Source of the DNA: DATFLS01 sp964413425
GTDB taxonomy: Bacteria; Fidelibacterota; JAANXI01
DNA length: 64,000 nucleotides
NCBI GenBank assembly: GCA_964413425.1
Contig: CAYPST010000007.1
Span: 12,136-76,135 of the forward strand
Reading direction: 5' to 3'
In this document: positions 19,870-28,119 of the stretch, piece by piece
Numbering within the stretch: position 1 is the first letter of the stretch
Layout: each line of letters begins with the position of its first letter
Translations under genes and position numbers: made by a program
Notes under the pieces: model-generated
The model's database searches: none
Seen by the model: the letters and a program-made list of their open reading frames with translations, nothing else
Told to the model about the DNA's origin: nothing

Positions 19870-20364
19870 TTACCCGGATTCCTGTTTCACAGCCCATGCT
19901 GGTTGAATATCTTCAATGGTAAAGGAAAGATGCTTATCAGGTTTTTTGATTTCTACTTTCTCTCCTACTTCCTTCCCCAGCATTGCTCTGGCCAGCGATG
20001 ATTTATAGGTCATTATATTCGGGTAATTCTCCAATTCATACTCAGCCGGCCCAACCACACAATATTCCAGGCATTCACCGCTCTTGTTGTCTTTCAGGGT
20101 CACCGCTGTGCCGAAAGAGACCGCTGCCGTATCGATGTCTTCCTCATCGAAGATCTCCACGTTCATATACTGCTCTAATTGCTTTAATTTATAATGGAGC
20201 ATACCCTGTCGTTCTCTCGCAGAGTCGTACTCTGCATTTTCCGATAAATCACCAAAACTGGCTGCCTCGGAAATATCTTCCGAATTCGCTTTGATCGTTT
20301 TCCGCAGTTCATTTATCTTTGCACGAAGTTGTTGATGGGTGTCCCTCATAATGGCTATCGGCAT
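19870..20364 (-). CDS. greA: Transcription elongation factor GreA/GreB family
   Basis: 164 residues, normal for GreA. It rescues backtracked RNA polymerase by stimulating transcript cleavage. The N-terminal coiled-coil has the acidic tip motif FGDLSENAEYDSARERQ (the DLSENAEY loop that reaches the polymerase active site). The C-terminal FKBP-like domain contains the pattern YKSSLARAMLGKEVGEKVEI. The central GreA/GreB discrimination is weak, but the DLSENAEY loop favours GreA. The start is ATG with a strong GAGAGGAG Shine-Dalgarno sequence. It is followed by carA on the same strand after a 190-bp gap, so separate transcription is likely. Confidence 0.95.
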   Translation of the reverse strand: MPIAIMRDTHQQLRAKINELRKTIKANSEDISEAASFGDLSENAEYDSARERQGMLHYKLKQLEQYMNVEIFDEEDIDTAAVSFGTAVTLKDNKSGECLEYCVVGPAEYELENYPNIMTYKSSLARAMLGKEVGEKVEIKKPDKHLSFTIEDIQPAWAVKQESG

Positions 20365-21493
20365 GTCATTTCTCCTCTCATAATTGCCGCAGAATTATTT
20401 ATAAAAGGCATAAATCCAATCAAGGATAACTATTGAATTTCTTTCTCTCAATTATCGTTTGATAAGATACATACTCCCTCCCGTTTCTGCAATGGAAAGC
20501 ATGGATCACCAGGCCATTTACCTTGCAGAGAACATAGCACTGAACCTCGCAGCAAATCGAGGTGTCCGACACCACATTTCCGGAAAAATCCTTTCGAAAA
20601 TAAAGTATTACTTTGAGTCTATTTAGAAAACGCCTCGCCCGAAGGGATGCTACGAAGTCCCGGAAGGTCCAAGGGACTCCTTCGGAGGATCCCGTTGGGG
20701 GAGTCTCTTCGAGGCCTTTGGCAAAGAGATCCCGTGACGACGGGACAAAGAACCAATGAATAATTGTCTCCTGTATCCCGAAAAACATGTGGGAACTATG
20801 TTCTGCATATACTCCATGGAAGCCGGGCGCAACAGTCTGTAGAGACTTACTGTTTTCTAAACACTCTCATTACTTTGGGGATGATCCCTGGTCCGCCCTG
20901 ATATAATCTGAACGCTATTTGTATTACTCTGACGAGATGTCAAAATCATCCAAAGCAATTCTTCGTAATCAACGGGTAGAGATCCGGAAATTCCCTTCAA
21001 AGGAAAATTGTGACTATTCAAAAGCTTTTCCGGATGATATCCCGCTTGACAATTGGTAAATGCCAGCTCCGTCAGACTGCACTTTTATCTGAGTGAAACC
21101 GAATTTAATTGCGAACCCCTGATACAGGTATCTGTATGACTTTTAGTTATTTAACGATAGTCAATATATTGGTCATCCATAATTTATCTACGTTTAACTA
21201 AGCCTTTATTTTGTTCATTCTTCTCTTTAATTATGAATGTCTGTGGAACATGAGCCTGACTTGATACCATGCGCAGATATTCACGTCTTGGCAGCAAATG
21301 AAGTGGTTTCATTCAAATATTCCCATTATACTGCATTTAAGTATTACTTGAACTCTGTTCACCGGCAATAGTATATAGTGAAGAGGTCTAATTAGAAAAG
21401 CAGGCGGGAAGGAATCCGAAATGGATTCGAAGCTTTTGATTACTATTTGGAATTCCTGACTTTTTCGGTATTTTTGATTAACGAAAGGTGACA
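20365..21493. other. Gene-free AT-rich intergenic tract
   Basis: About 1.1 kb with no convincing gene on either strand. It contains one full inverted-repeat element (20614-20869). There is a 13-base match (21247-21259) to the left-end sequence of the elements at 55.5 and 58.3 kb, and a possible decayed terminal repeat around 21382-21400 (TCTAATTAGAAAAG). The small imperfect hairpin GAATCC-GAAAT-GGATTC lies at about 21413-21429. The greA promoter must lie at the left edge and the promoter of the exported 167-residue protein at the right edge, but neither is sharp. Confidence 0.7.
20614..20869 (-). mobile_element. MITE-like inverted-repeat element, copy 1
   Basis: 256-bp element bounded by TGAGTCTATTTAGAAAAC on the left and the reverse complement of TGAGAGTGTTTAGAAAAC on the right (15 of 18 positions identical between ends). 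A perfect 6-bp direct repeat TTACTT flanks it (20608-20613 and 20870-20875), the signature of a target-site duplication; the adjacent A makes it 7 bp if that base is outside the element. The GCCTCGCC-side interior is GC-rich with hairpins (for example GTCCCGTCGTCACGGGA read on the minus strand). The other half, containing CTCCATGGAAGCCGGGCGCAAC, is shared with copy 2. No coding capacity. I orient all copies with the TGAGAGTG end first. Confidence 0.85.
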
Positions 21494-21997
21494 ATGAGAT
21501 TATCGTATATTTCGTCCTTCATTATTGTCGGTGCTCTCTCATCACTCGCTCTGGTTACCATGCAATGTGATGATAAGACCGTATTCGGTTCGGAACGCAC
21601 CATTGATATCCCGGGCAAATCAATTTCAGTACGTCTTAAAAAGGAAACCCAGCAGAGCGGAAATTCAACATTAAATATTCTGGTAAAAGGGCTGATCGGT
21701 ACCGATCAGATAGCGGCAATCCTGGTCGGGAATACGCCGATTAATGTGTTCTTGGTGACGAATCAGGAATTCGTTCCGCAGGATACGGTGTTTCTGAACA
21801 CTTTTGCGGAACGAACGGAATCCACGTATGAATCCCAGATTCGCTACAATACCACGGCAGACAGCGCTCAGCTCCTGATTAATCTGAATAACGAGATAGT
21901 GTTTGACAGACACATCTTCATTCAACGTGGCGACCTGTTAAAAGAACAATTCAACTTAAATTTAGCTGAATCAAAGGCACTCCGCCGCTTGTATTGA
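21494..21997 (+). CDS. Exported protein of unknown function
   Basis: 167 residues from the ATG at 21494, which has AAAGG five bases upstream; an in-frame GTG two codons earlier is less likely. The N-terminus is a signal peptide (about residues 5-24), followed by a cysteine in TMQCDDKT. The sequence before the cysteine does not fit the lipobox well, so whether it is a lipoprotein is open. The remainder is predicted beta-rich with short strands (SISVRLKKET, AAILVGNTPINVFLVT, AQLLINLNNEIVF). No family is recognised. It stands alone in a repeat-rich region, with intergenic DNA of about 1 kb on both sides. Confidence 0.7.
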   Translation: MRLSYISSFIIVGALSSLALVTMQCDDKTVFGSERTIDIPGKSISVRLKKETQQSGNSTLNILVKGLIGTDQIAAILVGNTPINVFLVTNQEFVPQDTVFLNTFAERTESTYESQIRYNTTADSAQLLINLNNEIVFDRHIFIQRGDLLKEQFNLNLAESKALRRLY

Positions 21998-22473
21998 TTG
22001 GATCAAAACCAATGTCTTCCATTGGTGCCAGTCCGGGGATGCATCCTCACTGGGCGCTGAATTGTAGTCCGACAATTATCCCGGGGATCTCTCAAATAAC
22101 GAGTTTAACTTTGTTCTGACCATCCTTCCGTTCCTTTATTGCTCTATTAGAATGATCCGGAACATATACTGTGCCTCTCACACTCATGCACAAAGCATTA
22201 GCCTTTGTTTCAATGGCCTTATCCTGACCTCACAAGCAGATACCTTCACGTCGCCTGTCCGATTCTTCTGCCGAATGCAAAGTTACACCGGTATCTCCTG
22301 CAGGCATTATGCTCGCTGCACATGTATCATTTATGGATTTCCGGCAATGCGCAAACCCTCAGAGAGGGATTGCGCAAACCGGATGTGATAGAATAGACAT
22401 TGCACCCTTAGGTATATTTTTGCTCCCACTTCGAATCGGATTCGATCCTGTGTCTTAACCCACTTCTTTTTTA

Positions 22474-22643
22474 GGAGTCTATTCAGAAAACGCCTCGCCC
22501 CCAAGGGATGCCTCTTCGGGGCAAAGAACACATGAACAATTGTCTCCTGCATCCCGAAAAATATTCGGGAAATATGTTCGGTATATACTCCATGGAAGCC
22601 GGGCGCAACATTTTGTAGAGACTTACTGTTTTCGAAACACTCA
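22474..22643 (-). mobile_element. MITE-like inverted-repeat element, copy 2 (diverged)
   Basis: About 170 bp. The left end GGAGTCTATTCAGAAAACGC and right end GTTTTCGAAACACTCA match copy 1 with several substitutions. The interior also matches copy 1 over the CTCCATGGAAGCCGGGCGCAAC and AGAGACTTACTGTTTTC stretches, but lacks about 85 bp of the GC-rich module, so it is an internally shortened relative. No clear flanking direct repeat remains, consistent with an older insertion. Confidence 0.75.
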
Positions 22644-22676
22644 CTTTATAAATATATGCCTGTGGATAAGTTGTGA

Positions 22677-22737
22677 CCTAAGTTGAGCGATACGAGTGCC
22701 CCACTCTGGGGTCCCTCTGGGACAGCGAAGTATCGCT
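22677..22737. repeat. Short palindromic repeat, second family
   Basis: The 20-mer CCTAAGTTGAGCGATACGAG at 22677-22696 recurs exactly at 63946-63965. The 13-mer GCGAAGTATCGCT follows at 22725-22737 and again at 63970-63982. Between these blocks this copy has 28 bases including the hairpins CCCC-actct-GGGG and GTCCC-TCT-GGGAC, whereas the other copy has only four. The two blocks can pair (AGCGATAC with GTATCGCT), giving a stem-loop of variable length. Confidence 0.65.
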
Positions 22738-23227
22738 GTACTTCGGTAGAACCCCGACTGAGAAAATGTGTGTTTTCACCGAATGGGTGCGGAACGTCCC
22801 GACGCCGTTTTCGGGGAGGGGAACACGTATGCCGAAGGCATTCTTCGAACATTTTGGTTGTGAACAAATCAGGATATTGATGACTGCTGATAGGTCATAT
22901 TGGTTCATGATGCTTGTATTAGACACCAGTGCCTGTGCATATAAATACCTATTTTATTGCCACATTAAAACATTTATGCACTAAGGGCTGGCATACTTTT
23001 TAGGTCATATTTGTCCTCAATTACTGTATACTATTATTTCCGGGGCTTCTGAGACAGCAACAAGTATAAATACCTGTTACGCAAACAGCTCGTTAAGTAT
23101 TTATTGAAGTTTATATGACATCCAAAAATCAAATTTATTATTGACAATACAAAATTATTTAGTAAATATTAGATATAAGTTATGCACTATATATGTTCTT
23201 TGAATGCGGTTTGCAGGTGTGAATAAC

Positions 23228-23743
23228 ATGGATAAATATGGGTTTGCAGAAATTGAGGCAATGAGAAAAATAGCAGAAGCATTAACCGGACTTGAACAAA
23301 ACGCAATAAAACGGGTTCTCGCGTGGGTAAATGATAAATATCAATTTATCCCTTCCGGAAGAAAATTTGGGGCGTCCCATGGGATGGAGCCAGAGGGGGT
23401 TACAGCCGAGGATTCAGATAAAGCTCCTCCCCAACAGCTGGGAGAATTTTATGCCCTAACCTCCCCTGCTACGGATGCAGAGAAAGCATTAGTGGTAAGT
23501 TATTGGCTGCAATTTTATAAACATTATGAAGAATTTAATGCTGCCACCATCAATGCGCATTTAAAAAATCTGGGTTATCTGATTACAAATATTACCCGGG
23601 CGTTCAGTCATCTCCAGTCGAAGAAGCCCCAACTCGCCGTTCAAACCAAAAAATTGGGACACACCAAGCAGGCCCGCAAAAGATACCAGGTGACAGACGC
23701 CGGAAAACGGTATGTAGAGGAAATGCTGAAGAAGGATGCCTAA
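23228..23743 (+). CDS. Orphan winged-helix-like protein
   Basis: 171 residues from the ATG at 23228, which has AGGTG well placed upstream; an in-frame ATG eight codons earlier lacks one. The N-terminal part (about residues 1-32) is helical with the pattern AEALTGLEQNAIKRVLAWV. A linker rich in Glu, Pro and Ser follows. The C-terminal part (about residues 80-170: TDAEKALVVSYWLQFY ... INAHLKNLGYLITNITRAFS ... KRYQVTDAGKRYVEEML) reads like a winged-helix DNA-binding fold. I recall similar stand-alone proteins in accessory regions, but cannot name a family or function. It stands between inverted-repeat elements, with no partner gene beside it. Confidence 0.72.
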   Translation: MDKYGFAEIEAMRKIAEALTGLEQNAIKRVLAWVNDKYQFIPSGRKFGASHGMEPEGVTAEDSDKAPPQQLGEFYALTSPATDAEKALVVSYWLQFYKHYEEFNAATINAHLKNLGYLITNITRAFSHLQSKKPQLAVQTKKLGHTKQARKRYQVTDAGKRYVEEMLKKDA

Positions 23744-23835
23744 ATGGAGTATCGCGCGGGCAATTGCCTGAAACCAAGACGACAAATGATTATACCAAAT
23801 CATTGAATCCGATCATCAGGATACTGACCAAACTA

Positions 23836-23967
23836 TGAGAGTGTTTGGAAACAGTCCTTTGCAGTCTTGGCGAACTTTGCCCTGTCCCACTCCGAAGGAG
23901 TCTCTGTGAGAACGGGTTCTCAGTGCCAAAGGCATCCCCTGGGCGAGGCGTTTTCTAAATAGACTCA
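23836..23967 (+). mobile_element. MITE-like inverted-repeat element, copy 3 (shortest)
   Basis: 132 bp. Left end TGAGAGTGTTTGGAAACA, right end GTTTTCTAAATAGACTCA, the latter identical to the right ends of copies 4 and 5. The interior keeps the GGCGAGGCG side and a hairpin (GAGAACGGGTTCTC), but not the longer left modules. Flanking sequences (AAACTA and AAATAT) are only a poor direct repeat. It sits 90 bp after the winged-helix-like gene and 27 bp before the broken isomerase-like gene. Confidence 0.8.
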
Positions 23968-24932
23968 AAATATATAGTTGTCGCAAGACGTGTTCATGCC
24001 GCTTCATTCAGCAATTGCATCTCCTTGAACCTGCAGAACAACTCTACTTCCTCTGTTATATTCCCATAGCAAGTAACACGATGCAACCCGCTGGCCCAGT
24101 TTTTCCATAACCTGTTGATGTTACCATCGACTTTCACTGTCATTTTGGTCCGGCACCCGCGATCATGTTTCCGGTACGTCAATAATTGTCCCGGTGAAGT
24201 ATCGCAGGGTATCCGTTCCAGCGATTATTGCACTGGTAACCGGCTGTCGGAGGCGCATTCGTACCTGCGGGACTGCCCCTTCCCGACGCTCCATAATTGT
24301 GCGGAGCTGGTAGGGGGCAGCCGGGCCGTCCGGCCCATCCATTTTGGTCGTTCCCAAACAATGTGCCAGAATGATGGAATCAATGGATTCATCCACCGTG
24401 GGATCATTGACGAAACCCGGATTCCCTGAGAGACCCTGAAATAGTATATGCGTCATCGCAGATTGGAGATCAGATTCACAGATACCGCCGAATCCCATAT
24501 CGTTGAGCCGGGTAAATCCTATACAGGGATATGCGTATTTGCGGCAGAGTGGTTCATACATGGTCCCGTAACAATCCACGGTTACCACTGTCGCCTGTTC
24601 CTCGTGTAGTAATTGCTCAAGGGCTAAGGCCATGCGGCAGGAACGGCTGATCTCATCTTTGGAAGGCTCAACGACCCGGACGGCTTGATTCATCCATCGG
24701 GCCGTTTCTTCCGCCACCGTTCGATCATCAATGGAGTGGTATTTATTTACAACACGGTCAAGAGAAACCGGAATAATTTCGGTACCGAATTTACTTCGTA
24801 CGGCAGAAGCATATTCATCAAAAGAGCGATTCGTCACGTTCAAAATTCTGGCTTCGCGGAGATGATGCACTGCCCGAATCGGCCGAATCGCCAGAATGAG
24901 TTTGCTGTAATCGCTTGTTAACATACACCCTA

Positions 24933-26146
24933 GTGTCATGTCAATCTTGTAATATCGCAATAAATGACGTACATTTTCTTCATAATCAGCCCAGGAGGTT
25001 TGGCTATGAAGAAATACATTGTGACCCTGACGGCCGAAGAGCGAGCGCACCTGGAAACCTTGATATCCAAAGGGAAGCACCGATCCCAGGTGATCTTGAA
25101 TGCGCTGATTCTGCTCGGGTGCGATGCCGGCGAATGTCAGCCCCACCGATCCACCAATGCCGAGCTGGCCACGGTCTTGTGTATCAGTATGCGCAAGATC
25201 GACCGGCTGAAGAAGCGCTTTGTGCTGGAAGGGCTGGAGGTGGCCCTCCATGGGACCAAGGGCCAGCGGACGTATCCCAAGAAAGTGGACGGGGAGGTGG
25301 AAGCCCATTTAGTGGCGTTAAGCTGCAGCGAGCCGCCAGCCGGATTTCATCGCTGGTCCCTCCGGCTGTTAGCGGAGAAAATGGTGGAGCTGGGGTACCT
25401 CGAGAGTGTGTCTCACGAGACCGTCCGTCGCGTATTAAAAAAAACGAATTGAAGCCCTGGCAACGGCACTGCTGGGTCATTCCCCCGCAACAGAATGGCA
25501 GTTTTGTGGCCCAGATGGAACAGGTGTTAGCGGTGTATACGCGCCCGTACAACGCCGCCTTCCCGGTGGTGTGCATGGACGAAGCGCCGAAACAACTCAT
25601 CGCAGAGACCCGCCTCCCCATTGCGGGGGCGCCAGGCCAACCAGCGCGGTACGATTACGAATACCGGCGTTGCGGGGTTTGCACGATTTTTCTGGCCTGT
25701 GAACCCTTGGTGGGCCATCGGATGGTGCGGGTAACGGTCCGGCGCACCAAACCGGTGTGGGCGTGGTTTCTCGCAGAGATTAGTGCCCACTATCCCACCG
25801 CAACGAAAATCACGCTGGTGATGGACAACCTGAATACGCACACGCCTGGTTCCCTCTACGAAACGTTCCCCCCGGAGATAGCCAAAGCCCTCTGGGATCG
25901 GTTTGAATTTGTGTATACGCCGAAACATGGGAGCTGGTTGAACATGGCCGAGATCGAGTTGAATGTGCTCACGGGACAGTGTTTGAATAGACGCATCGAC
26001 GATATAGAGGTGGTCAGGCAAGAGGTACAGGCATGGCAGGTACATCGAAACAACAAAAATGCCCGAGTGCATTGGCAATTCACCACTGCGGATGCCCGGA
26101 TAAAGCTCTCCCGGCTCTATCCGACACTTGAGAGTTGACGTGACAC
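24933..26146 (+). mobile_element. IS630-family insertion sequence
   Basis: 1214-bp element with 12-bp terminal inverted repeats GTGTCATGTCAA (24933-24944) and TTGACGTGACAC (26135-26146), one mismatch. A TA dinucleotide flanks each end (24931-24932 and 26147-26148), the target duplication typical of the IS630/Tc1-mariner superfamily. It carries a two-frame transposase. It lies inside the isomerase-like pseudogene in the opposite orientation. The transposase frames are intact apart from the expected frameshift, so the insertion looks recent. Confidence 0.93.
25006..26138 (+). CDS. IS630-family transposase, two frames joined by -1 frameshift
   Basis: DDE transposase in two overlapping frames. 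The first frame starts at ATG 25006, with AGGAGG seven bases upstream. It encodes about 148 residues with helix-turn-helix DNA-binding segments (STNAELATVLCISMRKIDRL, then a WSLRLLAEKMVELGYL helix) and ends at 25452. The second frame is open from before that point to 26138. An A8 run (25437-25444) lies in the overlap. A -1 slip there would give one protein of about 377 residues. The catalytic triad is all in the second frame: D in VVCMDEAP, D in LVMDNLNTHT, E in GSWLNMAEIE. The stop codon overlaps the right terminal repeat. Confidence 0.9.
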
Positions 26147-26734
26147 TAGTCCGGACCCCGATGATTGCTTCTGGAGTGCACCAAAATTCACCCATTCATG
26201 GCCAGAATATGGGTCGGCGAATACGATGGTGGGTTTCTTCAGCTCCAGGATCTCCTCCAGAATAGGCTGAATACCGATGTTAAAATGAATGGCCAGAATG
26301 CCGTCAACAGTCTGCAGTTCATCGTGTAATTGAAGGATGTCTTCCGGAGAGGTCACCAGCTGATCAATGGAGAAATCGACATCAGATAATTCTTCGCCAT
26401 ACTTTGCAAATTGATTTTCATAGAACTGAATTTCCTTCTGGAAGTCAAGTTCAGGCTTCGGCCATAATCCATGGGAAGTCCCCATATAGAGTCTGGCCAC
26501 TTTGACTCTGGACGTTCGGCACCCGGGACTGATCAGCTGAGAGTCACCGGAATTGCTGGTGGCAGCAGCAAGAGGTACACCACTCAGCAGCATCACACCG
26601 CCTGTCGTGGCCAACTGTAAAAATTGTCGTCTGTTCAAGTGCGTGGTCATCTCATTCTCCTGTGATGGCTAACATTGGTAGAAAACGCCTGATATATTTC
26701 AAAGCATTCAGATCGCAGCTGACCCCGGATTCTC

Positions 26735-27952
26735 TTACTCCTGACCACGGCTTTCCAGCAGATTATCGACTATGGATCGATCCAGTTTGTGATAATCCCC
26801 TTCCACGTCAACCAGCAAATTATCCGAGAAGAGTATGCGGGTACTGGCTTCACCGACAACTTCCACAGATTTCGGACGGACACCGGCAAACACATTCCCG
26901 TCCAGGGCAATATTCGAGGTTTCCAGGAGGGTAATACCTGCTGCTTCCCGATCATCTTCGGCACGCATGAGTTCGCCTTCACCGACATAACTGTTCGAAA
27001 AATTATTTCCGGTCACCGTAATACGGCCGCTTCCCTTTGCAATGCGAAGCGCATGGGTTTTCATAATTGTAAAGGTATTGGCACTCACCGCACAGCCGTG
27101 GGCATCGCGCAGATCCACCCCGCCTCCGTTGTGGGCGATAACGTTTGAGCCGATAGTAATCCCGTAACAATTCCGATCCAGGATTATGGCCATACCACCG
27201 CACTCTTCAATCATATTGCCTGAAATCACCGAGCCGTATGTGTTCTCAAGAACTACTCCGTCTTGAATATGATCATCAAGATTATTCCCCACCATACATA
27301 AATTAAATCCGTCCAGACAGTGAAGCGCATCTCCGTTTTCCTCAAATTGATTGCCATTCACCACAATATCATGGCAACCTCTGAGATACAGACCGGTACC
27401 CTGGTTATATGTAATCAGTGAGTTGCATATGCGCGGATCTTCATAACAATCTTCCAGGTGGATCCCGTCTCCCCCATGATAATTGATGGTAATACCGTCC
27501 AGATACAGTTCATTGATATCCCTGGCAAGAATACCATGGCCGCTTTTCTCATTCCCGGATACCCGAAGATTTTCCAGTTGTATCCTCCAGAGTGCTGATT
27601 CTCCATCGGGTGTCTCTCCTTCCGCTCGAATCCTGATTGCCGGTTGCCCCGTACTGTCAATATTTTTGATATGGGTTGCGGTTCCCGCTCCCTGCAAAAG
27701 GATATCATTCTGCGAAATCACCAACGGTTGAGTAATCTCAAATACTCCGGGAGGCAGCCGGACCATCCCGCCTTCCGGGGGTACTTGATCGATGGCTGCT
27801 TGCAAAGATGGATATAACCTGGCATCTACTACCGGTCTGGCTCCTGGCAGCCGGGCAGTCTGTCCATGAAGATTTCCGTTATTACGCACATAAATCACCA
27901 GTACAATGAGTGTAATAATTAAGGCTGCAGAAGCAATAATACAGCGACGCAT
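26735..27952 (-). CDS. Secreted/anchored right-handed beta-helix protein (NosD/pectate-lyase-like)
   Basis: 405 residues. An N-terminal hydrophobic helix (about residues 6-22) serves as signal or anchor. The segment SLQAAIDQVPPEGGMVRLPPG is the usual lead-in to parallel beta-helix proteins with pectate-lyase-like folds. From about residue 80 to 380 there are repeated PbH1-type turns such as NNLDDHIQDGVVLENT, GNMIEECGGMAIILDRNC and SNVIAHNGGGVDLRD. Such proteins bind or cleave polysaccharides. No catalytic residues can be assigned, so the activity is open. The start has GGGAGG upstream. It lies 84 bp upstream of the broken isomerase-like gene on the same strand, probably once an operon. Confidence 0.85.
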   Translation of the reverse strand: MRRCIIASAALIITLIVLVIYVRNNGNLHGQTARLPGARPVVDARLYPSLQAAIDQVPPEGGMVRLPPGVFEITQPLVISQNDILLQGAGTATHIKNIDSTGQPAIRIRAEGETPDGESALWRIQLENLRVSGNEKSGHGILARDINELYLDGITINYHGGDGIHLEDCYEDPRICNSLITYNQGTGLYLRGCHDIVVNGNQFEENGDALHCLDGFNLCMVGNNLDDHIQDGVVLENTYGSVISGNMIEECGGMAIILDRNCYGITIGSNVIAHNGGGVDLRDAHGCAVSANTFTIMKTHALRIAKGSGRITVTGNNFSNSYVGEGELMRAEDDREAAGITLLETSNIALDGNVFAGVRPKSVEVVGEASTRILFSDNLLVDVEGDYHKLDRSIVDNLLESRGQE

Positions 27953-28119
27953 GGCTTCCTCCCTGGAGTATTAATATGTTTAATTTTAATTCCACGTAAG
28001 GCCATTTTCCGATCATTCTATGACCGGAATACATAAACCTGACATACCGGCTCAGGCTGTTTTTCATACCAGAAAGTCCGCAATGTACAACAAGACAATC
28101 GGCGGCTTCCCTCACTGAA

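Larger units (their letters stand above)
21998..23227. other. Gene-free repeat-rich intergenic tract
   Basis: About 1.2 kb with no supported gene; the short open frames here do not resemble proteins. It holds inverted-repeat element copy 2 (22474-22643) and a cluster of short hairpins at 22677-22830 whose first 20 bases recur at the right end of the window. The final 250 bases before the winged-helix-like gene are very AT-rich and presumably contain its promoter. Confidence 0.65.
23994..26650 (-). pseudogene. Tat-exported L-fucose isomerase-like gene, broken by IS630 and a frameshift
   Basis: Start at 26650 with an AGGAGAATGAG Shine-Dalgarno sequence. The first 168 codons encode a Tat signal (RRQFLQLATTGG) and the N-terminal domain, then an IS interrupts. 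Removing the insertion (24933-26146) and one TA copy restores the frame exactly (...SGSGL then GCMLTSDY...). The continuing frame runs to a TGA at 24163-24165. Immediately after it the -1 frame carries GCRTKMTVKVDGN...LHRVTCYGN down to 23994, which reads as the missing C-terminus; one extra base near 24165-24168 explains the break. The rebuilt protein of about 480 residues resembles the L-fucose/arabinose-isomerase-like superfamily. The exact substrate is unknown. The frameshift could also be a sequencing error; the insertion cannot. Confidence 0.85.

Noticed and set aside
20420..20832. Minus-strand frames running through MITE copy 1.
   Set aside because: Coding frames cross the element boundary and repeat modules; similarity of parts among copies reflects the repeat, not a protein.
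22152..22926. Small frames in the repeat-rich tract (for example 22152-22388 and 22678-22926).
   Set aside because: Cysteine/arginine-rich random composition, no ribosome sites, and overlap with hairpin repeats.
20614..24000. Possible CRISPR array from recurring repeats.
   Set aside because: Repeats are terminal inverted ends of dispersed elements, not regularly spaced direct repeats; no cas genes nearby.
25184..26195. Minus-strand frames opposite the IS630 transposase.
   Set aside because: The plus-strand frames contain the DDE catalytic residues and helix-turn-helix; the antisense frames have no recognisable features.
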